Assembly: GCA_013398175.1 (NCBI GenBank)
Contig: VZRZ01008251.1
Location: 243,786-307,785 of the forward strand
Direction: 5' to 3'
Origin: Climacteris rufus
Lineage: Eukaryota > Chordata > Aves > Passeriformes > Climacteridae
Length of the DNA stretch: 64,000 bases
Numbering within the stretch: the first letter of the stretch is position 1; every line of letters begins with the position of its first letter. The translations under genes and the position numbers were made by a program. Positions 13,501 to 26,475 of the stretch are shown here, in pieces. Under the pieces are notes generated by a model. That model was given only the letters and a program-made list of their open reading frames with translations, was not told where the DNA came from and did not search any database.

Positions 13501-16126
13501 TAGTTGACTGCATGGCTAATCCATCATCCTCTTTAGATGGAGTCACTGCGTGTTGACTGATGTAACTGCAAATGTGACCAGTCTGCCATAGGTGAAGATG
13601 TAGCAGCTCTTTGTCAGAGCCATTTCAGTTTCACCCAACAGTATATGGGAGAAAGGCTAATTGTATAATGGCAAAAGACAACATTTGGAAGGAGATGAAA
13701 GATTCAGACATGACAGTTCTGTGATTTCTCATTTCAATTCTGAAGTGAGAAGGGAAAAAATTATGACCACGACTCATTTTATCAGGTGTTTCTGGGCAGG
13801 ATCACTCCTTCTGAGTCCTGGGATATCTTATCTTTTGTCACCTATGGTATTCGGATGCTGAAGTACAAAGAAGCTCAGAAAGCACCTGTGGGTTTCACAG
13901 CCCTCTGAAATGAGACTACAAGAGCCTTAGCCAAGATCCCAGGAGCTGAGCTGAGGGCAGAGGTGATCTTGCCCCTCTGAGGAAACCAGTGCCTGCTGAA
14001 GTTTTGGGTTTATCTTTAAACATTCCAAGGCCATCTCCTGAAATTATATACCCTGCTAAAGTTTGCAGTGATTCATTTGGAGTACATTTTGTTGAGCAAC
14101 CTTTGGGTTTGTTTTGAAAGCAAGTGGCTTTGAATCTGTCTTGAATAGTCTGGATCATTTATCTTGCCCTTTTCTCCATCTTCATGTAGTAACAGGGAAG
14201 TTGTTTAACCAAACAAACATAATTCAGAGTATGGATTTGCCCTGGATACGGAATTGCGTAAAATGGGAGCATGAACCGTGGCATCTCAGATAAGGTTGTT
14301 GGTCCATGTTGCACTTGTTTCTGAGATTTTTCCATAGTTGGGATTTGAGAAAGACCTCCCTGGGTGTGCTCCTTCTCTGTGCAGCCCTGCATTTCCTTGT
14401 GGGAGACACTGATTCCCTGTTGCTTCCTGCTTCCCTCTTGAGGCACAAACACCCATCTCTCCCCAAAGATGCTTATTCACAAGCTCTTGCGTTGTCAACA
14501 CCTTAAACCTGCCAGCACTACTAAGCTTTGCCCTCCGAAGGAAGCACATTTCCATTTTGGATCTTGTCTGATAGCAGGTATCCTGCATTTTTGCTAATTA
14601 GTTACCAGCCAAGCTGGCCACAGTCCGTTGCCCTTCTGTGGTGGGCTGCCATTAAATTGGTGGTCACTTGGAAACAAAGCAAGAGGCAGTGAGAAAGTTG
14701 CCTCAAGAGTTTGTTGGAGTAGAGTGGTGTGAGGCACTTGAAACATCTGGAAGAAACCAGCCATGCAAAATCACTGTGAAGGGGATTTTGTGGGTAATTC
14801 CTTTAACTGGGCTTGAAATCTTGTTTCTGTCACAGAAATACAAACTAACCAAGCAGTCACTCTTGCTTGTTTTTTTTGTAAAAAACCAACCTAGCCTGAA
14901 TACAATAAAATTAAATTTGCGCCTTCCTTGACACTTGAACTAAACTCATCCTATCATGGATTTGATCCATGTGTTCCTACAGAACTGGAGGGCTGCAGAG
15001 CTGTTGCTTACTGAGTGTCTCAAGGCAATGCTGAGAAATTCAGAGTCCCATGAGTCCATGGGAGGTTTTGCATTAACTTTAGGGTTGCAGTTTCACCTCA
15101 ATTTCAAGGTCCCTGTTTTAATCTCAAGACTCTCCTTGTTTTTCTGAGGAAAAAGCCCCTTGATCCAGCTAGCACTTTACTTCTGATTAGCATGTTAGAG
15201 TAGAACCTGACCCACCGTACTAGGAAATAAAACGCTTAAATAGCTAAAATGGGATTTGAAAAAACGCAATTTACTAAATGATTTCTCAGTCATTGATGTG
15301 TTTAGCAGGTATTGAAGACAGAATGAACTAAAACAGGCTTTGGCATTTCAGAAAATGAGTCATTTTTTCTGTTGCATCATGTATAAACTTTTCCCTTCTC
15401 ATCTATGTATGGTTGAAATTACTTTGAGGTTTTGAATTCTCACTTCAGCTCTCTGTTTTTTATTATTTTCAGACATTACTGAAAGCGATGGTTGATAGTC
15501 TTCAGTGCTGTGTTCACATTGCCTTGCTGTTTAGTTGTTATTTTTTCCTAAATAAGCCAGTAGGCAACATATAAGTGTTTAAAGGAGCCGGGGAGTTATT
15601 GCTTTCTCATGTTTAGGTAGGAGTAAGAGGTAGGTGTATTGATGGATCCATAACATTGTGCCAGGGGGAGCTGCTGACAAATATCCTTTACCCGGGGGAC
15701 CAACTTTGAAATCCTTTTGCAGTGTGGTCATCTCTTTTCCAATTCTCAAGCATTTATAGGGGTTCCTTGAAATGAGTTTACAGACCATGAACATGGTGCT
15801 GTTGCAACCAGTTGAGATAGCAAACAGGTGTGTTTTTCCTTAAAAAGGGTGCAAAGCAATATTAAACTCTCTGAGGTTCTCCATGCTGGAGGAATGCTGT
15901 AGCTCAGAATTCCAGGAGTTTTAAGATAAAAGACTAGAGCAGACAATGAGCACTGGGAGATGCCAGGTAGAAATATAGTATATAAATGGAGTTTCCACAG
16001 AAGCCAGTTGGTCTCCACATGCCAGGACCAACAAGATGTTGTACATTCTTCTTGGGATGAAGAAATCCAGCAGACAGGGGTGTGTCAAACCTGCCCTTGT
16101 GTGCCCACAGTGGATACTCCTCAAGG

Positions 16127-16157
16127 GTGAACTCAATGTCCTTTCTTTTGAGTTCAC
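16127..16157. repeat. Perfect 10-bp inverted repeat, 11-nt loop
   Basis: Left arm gtgaactcaa (16127-16136) and right arm ttgagttcac (16148-16157) are exact reverse complements around an 11-base pyrimidine-rich loop. Each arm contains an AGTTCA half-site of the nuclear-receptor type, arranged as an everted pair. It may be a chance hairpin. Confidence 0.8.
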
Positions 16158-17201
16158 AGCTGCTGCCCTGAGCAGAGCACTGCAGGGGACACAGGACTTG
16201 CCCTAATCCGAAGCAGTTGGGCACAGTAACATCACCTGGCCATCATCCCTTCAGGAAAATTGTCTGTAGCTTGCTTTGGACCCAGCACTAAGGATCAGTG
16301 CTTTTGCTATGAGAAACCTTTGTCATAGTGGTAGCACAGCAGTGGGTACAAAACACAATTCAGAGAAGGAAGACTTGCTGAAAAGAGCTTAAACAGCCAA
16401 GAAATGGGTGCCACCACAGGCTTTGCTCCCAACCCTCATTAATTTTCATTGTGAAAGAGTAATGTTTGGGGAAGGGTTTTTATTTGTCTAAAATTAAAAA
16501 AAAAACCCCTACTTTCTTTCATGGATCTGCTGCCCCAAATGTTTGTAGAACTAGTGTGCAGCTGCATGGTCTGCCTTGTCTCAGTAGAAACTGGCTTGAT
16601 CTCCACTTGGCAGATTCCATATGAGTCTGAGAGATCTGTTAGAAGGATGTAAGGTGACTCTGTGGTATGAGAGGACAGGAATCTCCCAGCTTACTGAATG
16701 TCAGCTGTGACAGGGCAGTGCTGCAGGGATGTGCTGTGTCAGGGCTTGAGCTGCAGTTATGACATGCTGGAAATGTAAAACTGGAAAGGACTTTAGGTGA
16801 TCCTTTCCTTTTCCTGGCAGTAGCAGGAGCTCAGCTGATAGTAGCCCTGTGCTGTGTTTGTTGCTGCTTTGTCACTGAGCTTTTGTAGCTGCCAGGACCT
16901 GTGTAGCCAGAGTGAGTTTTTCCTGGGGTTGTCTCTGGGACTTTCACCCCCAGCCGTGCAGATAAGTGTGTGAAAGAAGTTGCCCTTGGGCCTGTCCCTC
17001 ACGTGTCCCCAGTGAGTCATTGCCTGGAATCTGAAATACTGAAAACCTGCAGAAACCTTGTGGGGAAGTCAGCTGAGTGTGCCAAGGTCCTCTGGGGCAG
17101 AGTTCAGCAGTGTGAAGGACTCACCTGATTGCAGCAAGGTTGCCATGCAGAGTGACTCCCACGAGATTATCTTTGATGTCATGCAGTGTTTCTTCCTGTT
17201 A

Positions 17202-17339
17202 CAGTTGACAGGGCAGTTGGTCAGAGCATGGTGCTAATAATGCCAAGGTAGTGGGTTTGATTCCTCTATGGGCCATTCAGTTAAGGACTCTGTGATCCTT
17301 GTGGGTCCCTTCCAACTCAGAATATTCCATGATCCTGCG
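17202..17339 (+). mobile_element. tRNA-Ile-derived SINE with CR1-type tail (TguSINE1-like)
   Basis: The first part, 17202-17275, is a degenerate tRNA-Ile(AAT) copy. The anticodon-loop region gtgctaataatgcc is intact, with AAT at 17236-17238. The pol III B box ggtttgattcc is at 17254-17264, one base from consensus, and an acceptor-like gggcca ends the tRNA part; the A-box side is decayed. From 17276 the sequence becomes the typical avian CR1 3' end, including gatccttgtgggtcccttcc, and finishes in a decayed ATTCTATG-like octamer repeat (attccatgatcctgcg). A tRNA-Ile head with a CR1 tail is the structure described for passerine SINEs mobilised by CR1. No CCA end or target duplication is evident. 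It is too diverged to be a working tRNA gene. Confidence 0.85.
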
Positions 17340-17927
17340 ACAACCTGCTGGCTGCAGTTGTGACAGGGATTTACTTGCTGGGGCTGCAGAGCAATGCCAG
17401 GGTGTGAGATGGCAGTATGGCCAGTGTGGGCAAAACCTACCAAGGACCTTTGCTCTTCAGTTTTAAGTGGGAATTTCAGCCTTAGGTTGGGTTTATGGAA
17501 AGCAGCCATAAAGGCTGGTTTGGTTTACAGAAGGTTTGGTTGTGCACACACAAGGAAAAAATCTTTTCAAAAAGCAATTTGTTTCTGCTTTCTCTGAGCA
17601 AGGCTTCCAAACGGACTCGGTCAGTTCTGCAGTAGGATCAACAGGACTGGAAAAAAAACCAAGTGAAGTAACACAGTGGCTGTGGTAAACATGAACTGGG
17701 GCCTTGGAAGTAGCTAATGGCATACCACAAAAGAGTCTCCTTTCACCCACCACGGACTGTGCCAGCAGCAAGCACTGCCAGCGCTGGCGTCTAGCAGAGG
17801 AAAGCATCATTTGGCTCCCTTTTGGATTTCATTACTCTTCCTGCACTCCCTCCTGCTCATAGCAAAAGCCTTTCCAGTTGTAAAGAAGCGAATTGAGTGC
17901 CTTGGTGGCAGTGATGGATGAGGCGCT

Positions 17928-18008
17928 TCCCCCCCTCAGAGCGCGGAGCCGGCCCGGTGGCGGCGGGGTTGAAAAGTCCGAGCGGAACAGGAGAGCCCGT
18001 GCGGTGAC
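17928..18008. other. Short CpG-dense patch in intron
   Basis: Roughly ten CpG dinucleotides fall within about 80 bases, including gcgcgg, ccggcccggtggcggcgggg and ccgagcgga, inside an otherwise CpG-poor intron. It could be a remnant or small regulatory CpG island. No TATA box, conserved ORF or paired splice site argues for an alternative promoter. Confidence 0.5.
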
Positions 18009-18506
18009 CCAGCTGTCAGGCAGGACACCCTGGGGACAGCTCCTGCCAGTGCCCTGGGAGTGGGGAACAAAAACCACTCTCGGCACACTCGCCCGGCCTC
18101 AAGGCTCTTTTTTTGTGTGTGTCCTGCTTTGAATGGGCTTGGGCACATCCCTGAGCACACAGCAGCCGTTTGTGCGGGCGCAGGGAGCCTCAAAGGCTTT
18201 CTCAGGGTGCTCCTGCAGGCTGCACAAAGCAGGGTTACCACGCCGTTCCTGGGAGATCTCCTTTCAGGCCTCCATGGCTAATCATATTAAAGGTGACCTC
18301 GTGGGCAGCACTTTCCATTGTTGCCATATGTTTTGTCCAGTGCTTGAGTGATGTTGTGCATTGGAATGTATTCATGCGTCGCCTAATTTAATCACCAGGC
18401 TTAATCCCCTCTCCTGTTCTACACCCTTAGAATTTACTGGCTCCTTTCTAGCCTCCCTTGCATTGTCTGGGTCTCCTTCACAGGCTAATACCAATGCCTG
18501 GAGATA

Positions 18507-18523
18507 TTTTTATTTATTTATTT
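18507..18523. repeat. (TTTA)n microsatellite
   Basis: About four TTTA units (tttttatttatttattt) form a short simple repeat. No function is implied. Confidence 0.7.
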
Positions 18524-19431
18524 GCTTTCAGAATGTATTTAAAAAATATAATCTCAACCACAAGCCCAACAAACTCTCCAAAGGGAGAGCGAGCACAGTG
18601 GACGCTCTAGCAGGCTGATCCTTCTTCCCTGTGATCTTTTCCTTCCAGCTTTTCCATAGAGAAATTAGGGATTAGGCTCATGGGTTTAGAAAAAAAACCA
18701 AAACAAAATACTACGAATGGAAAAATGACTGAGAAAGCAGTGAGTCTCCTTTTAATATTGTTGGAGTAAATAACTAATTTTACGAACTTGACTGTCTCTG
18801 TAAAATATGGTATTGGTTTCTGCCTTCTGCCTTTAAAACTTACTGCTTTGGTATGGACAATTCCGATTCCAGGGCTGACTGGACAAAATTAACCCAACAA
18901 AGCCCCAAGTCCATTAGGCTGGGAAACTGGAAAGCCTGATTTATGCAAGACTACTGCAAAAACCAGAGAGCTCTGCAAGAGCTGCTGTTCTCCGCAGCAG
19001 ACAGGCATTTCTAGGGACTAGGGCCTTACAAAATATCTTTTAAGGATGATTTCTAAAGATTTTGGTAAGATTTGCATGGTCCAGCTGTGCTGCCTTGTGG
19101 AGGGGTGTGTTAAAAATGAGAATTTGAGATTCACTTTTGTTGTGACTTGCTTTAGGAGTGAATGGGATCAGTCCTGGCAAGGGAAGGCTGTGGTGAGATT
19201 TTAGGATGATACACGATCAGGTTGCTAGTATGCTGAACTCCCAGGAGCAGGAAACCTTACACTTGCTGAGGCAGATTGTTAAATAAACAACCTCATGCTC
19301 TGGTTCAGCTCTTAGATTCTCCTGCTTTGTATACAGTGCTGGTACCCACAAGTCTAACCAGTGGAATACATCCTGGATGTCTTTGAAACCTTAAGCATAG
19401 GGTGTACCTGGATTATAGCTCTGGGTTTCTC

Positions 19432-19459
19432 TGTGTGTGTGTGTGCATGTGCACACACA
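19432..19459. repeat. (TG)n microsatellite running into a TG/CA palindrome
   Basis: A TG run from 19432 continues into two arms, tgtgtgtgca (19438-19447) and tgcacacaca (19450-19459). They are perfect reverse complements separated by only two bases. Alternating purine-pyrimidine sequence arranged as a palindrome is able to adopt Z-DNA or cruciform forms in principle. Confidence 0.9.
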
Positions 19460-22400
19460 AGGTCTCTGCAGCTGAGTTCTCACACACGAGCTCGCTGATC
19501 TCCTCTGACTGTGCTGTGTTTTGGGTTTGATAGGAGGAAGGAGGGATGACGTAAAAGATTGCAGAATTGTGGCTGGTTTTAAAAATAGTTTTAAAATATT
19601 ATGTATCTTCATTTTGAAGAAATGCAGTACTGCTTGGAAACCACAGCTGCTGAACATAAACCATGTCGAGCCCCTTACATATGTTGAATAACAGTGCGGA
19701 ACAGAGGGTTGTAGCAGCCTGCTGTGCATTAATGATGGGAGAAGATCCCTGATCCTACCCCCACACTTTAATCCATGGATTGACAGCGGCATCACAGGCT
19801 CTGACATGCATTTGGCCCTACAAAAATGCTATAGAGCTTACACCACACCTTTCCAGTGGGAGCCTTGCCAGAGCCATATCTGAAGTGCCTACACACAGAA
19901 ATTGCTTCTCTGCTGCAGCGCAGCCGTGTTGGAGCCAGGGGAGGACAGCTGGCCCTGGGTTAGCTGGAGGGCAGGGTGCCCGTCCCACTGCCAGCGGGCT
20001 CTGGGCTCACTGGGACAAGTCTCCTGGCTCCTGTCCACTCCTGCTTCCTTCTTTTCCTGTGACAGAGGAGCCATGAGGTCCCTAGGAAAGTGTGAGCATG
20101 AGCAGGTTGCTGCCAGAAGAATTCAACCACGCCACAGCCAGCCCCTTCCCAGGGGAGCCCGGCAGTTGTGCTAACAGCAGCAGCTCTTGCTTTCCTTGGG
20201 AATGGGCAGGGATATCCTTAGAAAGCTTTGGGTCTCCTGCTTGTTCACTGAGCAACTGTGCTTAGACATGCCATGGGATTTCAGTCAAGTCAGAAAAGGA
20301 GGTCATGGCAGACAACCCACCTGTGCCCAGGGAGGAGAGAGCCAGCACTGCCATGGGGGGATGTGGAGTGGTGTGTTACGGCATGCAGCATTCAGAGAAG
20401 ATGCTCTGCAGCAGGTGATGGGCTGAGTGTATATGGCAGGAGGTGTCTTCCCATCCCCGTGCTGCTGACAGTGTCAGGGGGAAAAGGTTTGGCCAAGGAC
20501 ACAGTGCAGCTGCCTGCAGTCCTGGCAGGTTGTAACAAATGGCAGGAAAGTCCAGATTATCCCCAGAGACTGAGCAAAGTCAGCAGTGCTGGGCCTGGAC
20601 TTTGGGTCTGCCAGGTATTTCACAGCGTCACCCCAAAGGATGGGGAAGAATGGTGTGTCTGTCAAACTGAGATCAGTGTGGTGTGATAGGGGTATTCCGC
20701 TCTTCATAGTCCCAGTTTAATGGCTTGCAGATATAACTAACCCTAGAAATACTGCTGTGATCTCTCTTGTTACCTGGCAGAGCTCTTATCGTGTTGGCAT
20801 AGGGGCTGTTCATATTTTAATGGGTTTATCTCTTGTATGAAGGGTATTACAAGCTTTCATCTGTCTTCCAGTGCGGCTCTACGGAAATCCCTCCAGGCAC
20901 GAGGCAGTACCTGGACGCTGAATTAATCTGTGCTCCTGGATTCTCACAGCTCCATTAGTGGCTTAGCAGGGGAAGCAGTTGGCATTAACTAACTAAAGAA
21001 AATAGGATTTGCTGTGTTTGATCTGCCCTTGGTTCCTTGTATCCTCCCAGTAGCAATGATGAAGAATAGGCACTTTATGGGAAGGCACAAAATAGTCATG
21101 GAGAAGACACAAAATAGGCTGATTTGTAAAATGTGTATCAGCATCTTCCAGGGCTTGTGGGGTGAGGAAAAGTTTTGCTGTAGTCATGTACAGTAAAAGA
21201 CATCAAACCTTTTCTCCTCGTGCCACATCCCCAGACACATCTGCACCCATGGCTCTTACCCTGCCTTTCCCTGTGACTTGAGCCCATTGGAGACAGCAGT
21301 GTCACATCCTCCTCCAGGTAACCAGTGCTGTGTGCTCCGTTGCTGGCATGAGGCTGGGCAGCTCTCAGACACCATGTGGGAAGGGCTCTTTGTCCCCCTG
21401 CTTTTCATCCAATGAACATTTAGTCTTGGTGTTCTTTATCTGTTTTGCATTAAAGAAGCTGCCTGTGAGGCACCACCACGTTTCCCTTGGGGTGCTGTGT
21501 TCCTCAGCAGAGCTGTGCATCCCTCAGGGACTGGACCTGGCCTCTCTTTGGGAGCTGCTCTCTACTGACTGTGGGCTCTCACAAAATAGCAGGGCCAAGC
21601 ATGAAGTTCAACTTCAGGCTGCTTAAACCTGGGGTCGGGAAGTTAAGACCTCTTTTCAGGCATAACTGTCAGGTGTCTGAAATAATAGTAATTGGGGATA
21701 AGAACCTGCTGTACCCTCTAATAACAACATACCAAGCAGTGAGTTTAGAGAGGGTTCCTACTCGGTTGTGTCGCTTTTCATCTGAAACAAATGTGGAACA
21801 CACCAATTGCTTTGCTTTCAAGCTCTCACATAGCATTTTGGGACAGAAATGCCCTAGGATCCATTTTTGATCAGGGATTGGTTTTCTCTGTCAGATCAAG
21901 ATGGCATATTATGGACTGCCATACTGCCCAACCTATGACAAAGCTGGTGTTGGTCCCACAGACCCCTCAGGTCCTGGCTGTGACTGACCAATGGGCTCCA
22001 GGTGCTGTGGCTTCACAGAAATACCCTTTCTTTGGCTGCTGGCACTGGTCAGTTTAAGGGAAATTTTATGTCAGCTGTAACCCTAAGGTTCCTCTCCTGT
22101 TAATGGTGAGAAATATTTCCTTTCTTTTGTGGTTACTTTAAGTCACTTTGTTGGTCTATTTGCTCCAGGATTTTCAGAGCAGTGTATGTATTTGCTGCTC
22201 TGCCAGCCCCTGGTGGATGACCCAGGGATTCAGTCTCAGTCCTTGGTGTCAGTGGGTGCTGCTGGTGTCATTCTCTCCTTCTCTGGGCTCTGCACCAACT
22301 GCAGGTGACTGTGAGCTTTGGAATTGTGGTGTCAGTAGCTCCATTTCCCATCTCTCTTCTAATGAAGCAGACCCTGGCCTTGCCTGTTCCTGTTCACAGC

Positions 22401-25400
22401 AGTTACAGGTCCCTGTGCTGCTCCCTGGTCCCTGGCTGTTGGCCTCTGATCTCTCCCAGGGAATTTTAACCCTCTGATAAGGTACATGATGTCTGAGTGC
22501 TGCCCTCCAGCCATCAGCTTATTCATGGGCAGGGAAATTTCACTTGCCATCAACTCTTAATTGTTTTGAGAAGGGTCAGTTCTATCTCCCCAGTAGTCTC
22601 TGGGGTTGTTTTGAATTCCTGATGGCAATCCAGCTTCTTCCTAGAGTCTTGATCATTTTCCTCCCCTAAATTCCTACTTTCCCAAGTGAATATCCATGTC
22701 TCTCAAATGAAGAAGAGACCATTGGGGTTGGGCAGGACAAAACTGTCCCCCACAACTGTCCTGCTAAGCCTGTGGCCATCATTAGTCTTCAAAATGCAAG
22801 AATTTTCTGAATCCCAGAACCTCTTGTCTCTATTGAGGCTGTCAAAGCCCAACTTGTGGGGGTTTTGTTACTGCAGGAGGTGAAATCAGTGAAACTGTCT
22901 CTTGTCAGAGCATGGATGGGGCTGCAGACAGGCAAGAACTGGGAGTGCTTTAAAGAGAGGCTGGGAGACAGGCTCTGAGTAACAGAAAATGAAACAGCCA
23001 AGCAGTGAAACTTGGCATGTGTCTTGTTAGTGTCACAGTTTTTTATGTGGCATTTCCTAGGGATGTTTTACTTCTATTTTCAAGTTGCTGTATGTGTAGA
23101 ACATACTTTTAACTTCATTGACAGTTCCCTAGTGGTCTGGGGCATGCGGTGCAGTGTCACAATTTGTTAGCTTCTGAAGAAGGTATTTTAAATCCACAAA
23201 CTTAAACTCTTTGCAATTGTATAATCTGTATTTTAGTTCTGTGGTTTCCTAATCATGCATCTTGAGAATGAGCTCATCCAGTTTGTAGAATGAACGGAAG
23301 TATTCAGCTCTTCTTTCTAAATAAATCTGGATCCATTTCTTTGTGGATTGAGCCTTAAACCTCTAATGCAGGCAAGTGTGAATGTTTAAAAATAAACTCA
23401 TTTGCAGTTTATATTTTTGCCAAGTGGTGAAAGTTGTCTTGTGCCCTGTCTTTCCAGAAAGGCTCTTTAGTTTTGACTTGCAGCTGTGAAATAAAAGCCA
23501 AAGGTGTTGATGCCAGCTTGCCATTTTAGTGGCTGCATCTGCCTGTCTTTGCAAAGGATCCAGCCACACTTTTTCCTGGTCTTGCAGTGCTGCCTGGCCG
23601 TCTGTAGCAGAGGTTTGGGGGCCAGAGGACATCAACAGGGCAGTCCTGTTATGTGCTAGGGAATATGTGTTGGTGACTTCACTTCTGTGGTGGGGAGACC
23701 CCCTCACTGCATTCCAGGGCTGATGTTTGGAGAGCAAAACCTGCCACGTGGGCTAATTTAGTAATAGGTTGTTGTGGCTGTGGATCTCAGGTTGGGAACC
23801 TTTGGTTTTCCAGATTAATTTAAAGGGGAAGGGCTATCTGCTGTCTTCCATGTCAGGAGTTCACTGGCTTGGCCTGCGTTTTATGCAGCTGTATAATGCA
23901 GGCAGTAGCAAAGTAAATGATAGGATTTTAAAACAGAAATAAGCAGAGGGATTCAGACCAGAGTAATACCCCAAATGAGTTTCAGCTCCTTTTTCTAGAC
24001 TGGATTGGAGTTTGGGTTGACATTGTCCTTAGCCACATGCATGGGCCTTGTAGGCTGATAACAGAGGCAGTTTGCTGCTAATGTGCTGAGGACACGGGGC
24101 AGCAGGGATGGCTTTGGGAGCCTCCTAGAGAATTTAAACCTTCACCTGGAAATCGTGCTTCTAGGGACTGAGGAGGCAGTTGGTGTGATTGTACAAGTTC
24201 AGGACCAATTCATGACTTCCAACCAGTAGCAACAACAGTCCCATAATCAGGTGCTGAGATTGGCCAAACATTTGCTGTCTACAAAGCCAAAGGAAAGGAC
24301 TGCTCCAACCCAGTGAGAGGTAACTAGTTTGAGCTGGTAGCAAGTTTCCTTGTCTTTCCTCTTTTTTCCACTGTAGGACTTTTGGTCTGTCCTTTATTAC
24401 CCCTATCCTGTCCTTACCACATGTTCTTCAGCCACTGCCCAGGGTCTTTCTCCAGCAATTTTGAGCTGCAGCACAAATAGAAAAGCTCATGGAAGAAGTG
24501 CTTTGGTCTCCAGAGCAGCTTCTTTAAGTGAAAACACAGCTGTGAGGTTTGCAGCCTGTGCTTCTCTCAGGGCTCATCCAGCCGGCACAGCCAGCACCGC
24601 TGCAGTCCTTCCAGCACGCAGGAATTGGGAAATCCATTGTGAACAAGATTGAGTTTGATGGCCTGCGTGGAGGCAGATGGATGTATTTTTAAGGGATGAG
24701 GTGCCAGAAAACTCTGTGATTACGTTACTGGAGCATGGCTCGTTTTTTGTGGTTTTAAAAGTGAGTGTCAGGACTTCAGGACTACTTCTTTTTCGGGTCA
24801 AAACCAAAGTTTGGGCGGGGCATAAAAACCTGCTTGATGACTAAGTTTATTCTTAAAAAGCTTTCTAGAGCTTGCTGGAAAGGGGGGCCTTTATTCCAAC
24901 AGGGAGCAGATACCAGTCTTTTCAGACTTCCATGCAGATGGGGTTAAAACTGAATAAGTGCCCAGGGTGAAAAAGAACCCCTGCCTTTCAGGAGACTGTT
25001 TTCAGTGTAGTCTTTAGATCCAGTTCCCTGGTTTTTTTGTCTTGGAGGCTCATGCTCTGCCTTGCCTCCTTGCCCTGGGTGAACTCTTTCTGCTTGAATG
25101 CCCCCCCACATCAGTGGAATTACCTTGACTGGCTCTAACCAAGGCTGCCCTTACATTGCCCTACAACTGGGACAGCTCAAATCTTTGACCTGGTTCCTCA
25201 GCTGAACCCATAATACCTCTCTGACACAGTGTGTGGAGAAAACTTTTCATCTCATGACGAAGGTTTGGTGCTCAGAGCCAAGGCTGGGAACAGGGGATCC
25301 AAGCCAAGCCATTTACTCAAGGGACATGCAGAATTTGCCGAGCCGGGTCAATAGGAACTGGCAGCGTTTCAGTAGCCAGAAAAGTGCTCCTCATGCTCTC

Positions 25401-25771
25401 TCCTTGTTAGAGCTACCAGGCTTTACCCCATGACCGTGCCCCCAACTGCTGCAGGTCTAAAACATTCTTTAAAATGAGGATGGCTTCTGGCTGCACTGAA
25501 GCCCAGGCAATCCTGAAGGTTCATGACAATGTGAAGCACTGCTCCCCCTTTCTGAAAATCCAGTCTTTAGCCTTGGTGGAGGAAGCCCCAAGATGTAGGG
25601 AGCTTCCCCAACACCCCTACCAAGACCTGTCTGCCTGAGCAGGGCATGGGGTCCCCATGAGGCTCAGGCAGTGCAGAGCTGTCAGTGCACTGAGGGGCAG
25701 CTGCTGCTTCTGCTTCACTGGTGTCTCATGTCTGTGCACTGGTTTGGGGTCTGCTCACCTCTGCTGAGAGT

Positions 25772-25795
25772 GGGTGGGACCCTTGGGTGCAGGGG
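25772..25795 (+). other. G-quadruplex motif
   Basis: Four G runs of at least three (25772-25774, 25776-25778, 25785-25787, 25792-25795) are separated by loops of 1, 6 and 4 bases, which meets the usual G3+N1-7 rule on the transcribed-sense strand. Confidence 0.7.
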
Positions 25796-26451
25796 AAGCA
25801 GGTCAGTGTCTGACAAGTGGGAGAACAAGGAGCATCCCACTGTCAGCCACCTGCATCCTCTGCTGGATTTAAGGATATAGGAACAGAGAGCAGGAATATG
25901 TTACTAATCCAAAGAGTGGAGTAGTTGTACAAATAACTGTTATATGCACACAACCCTCAGTGCTGTGGGCTCAGGAGTTGACTTTTCTGGAGGTGACTTT
26001 CCTCAAGGAGGTGGCATTACCTTCACCTCGAGCCTGCAGTATGTGCCACCAAACCTCACCAAGGCTCTGTGAGTAGTTCTGTGTGCTGTGAGTACATTCT
26101 CTTGCCCCATTGACCAGTGACAGGATAGCGTGCTCTTACCTCCTTGGGACCTTATATGAGATACTCCCATCCATGGACACAGCAGTGTCCTGCCCATCAA
26201 ACAGCCTGCCCCAGCCCCTTTGAATTTCAGTGCCCTGCTTCTCCTCTGTTCGGGTGTACTGCAGTTTTGTGTCTGATGAAGAGCGAGCCTATCCATCACC
26301 ATATCCAAAGAGATCCAAATTACTCCTTTTGACAGCTCTTATTCACACACCTCCCTGTGTCTCTGATGTCTCAATTATTGATGGGGCTCTCCTGGTAGGC
26401 AGCACTGTGTGCTCAGCATGGCTCTGTTCCAGCTCCCTCTCCCATTGAGTT

Positions 26452-26475
26452 CACGCACGCACCGCGCCGAACGCT
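26452..26475. other. CpG-dense 24-bp patch
   Basis: The stretch acgcacgcaccgcgccgaac and its edges contain about six CpGs in 24 bases. This is far denser than the neighbouring intron. No gene start is evident nearby. Confidence 0.5.

Noticed and set aside
16770..16810. Possible further CR1 scrap (aaactggaaaggactttagg, tgatcc)
   Set aside because: The match to the CR1 3' region is too short and diverged to defend.
17202..17275. Functional tRNA-Ile gene
   Set aside because: The A-box side and the 5' acceptor arm are decayed and the sequence runs directly into a CR1 tail, so it is a SINE.
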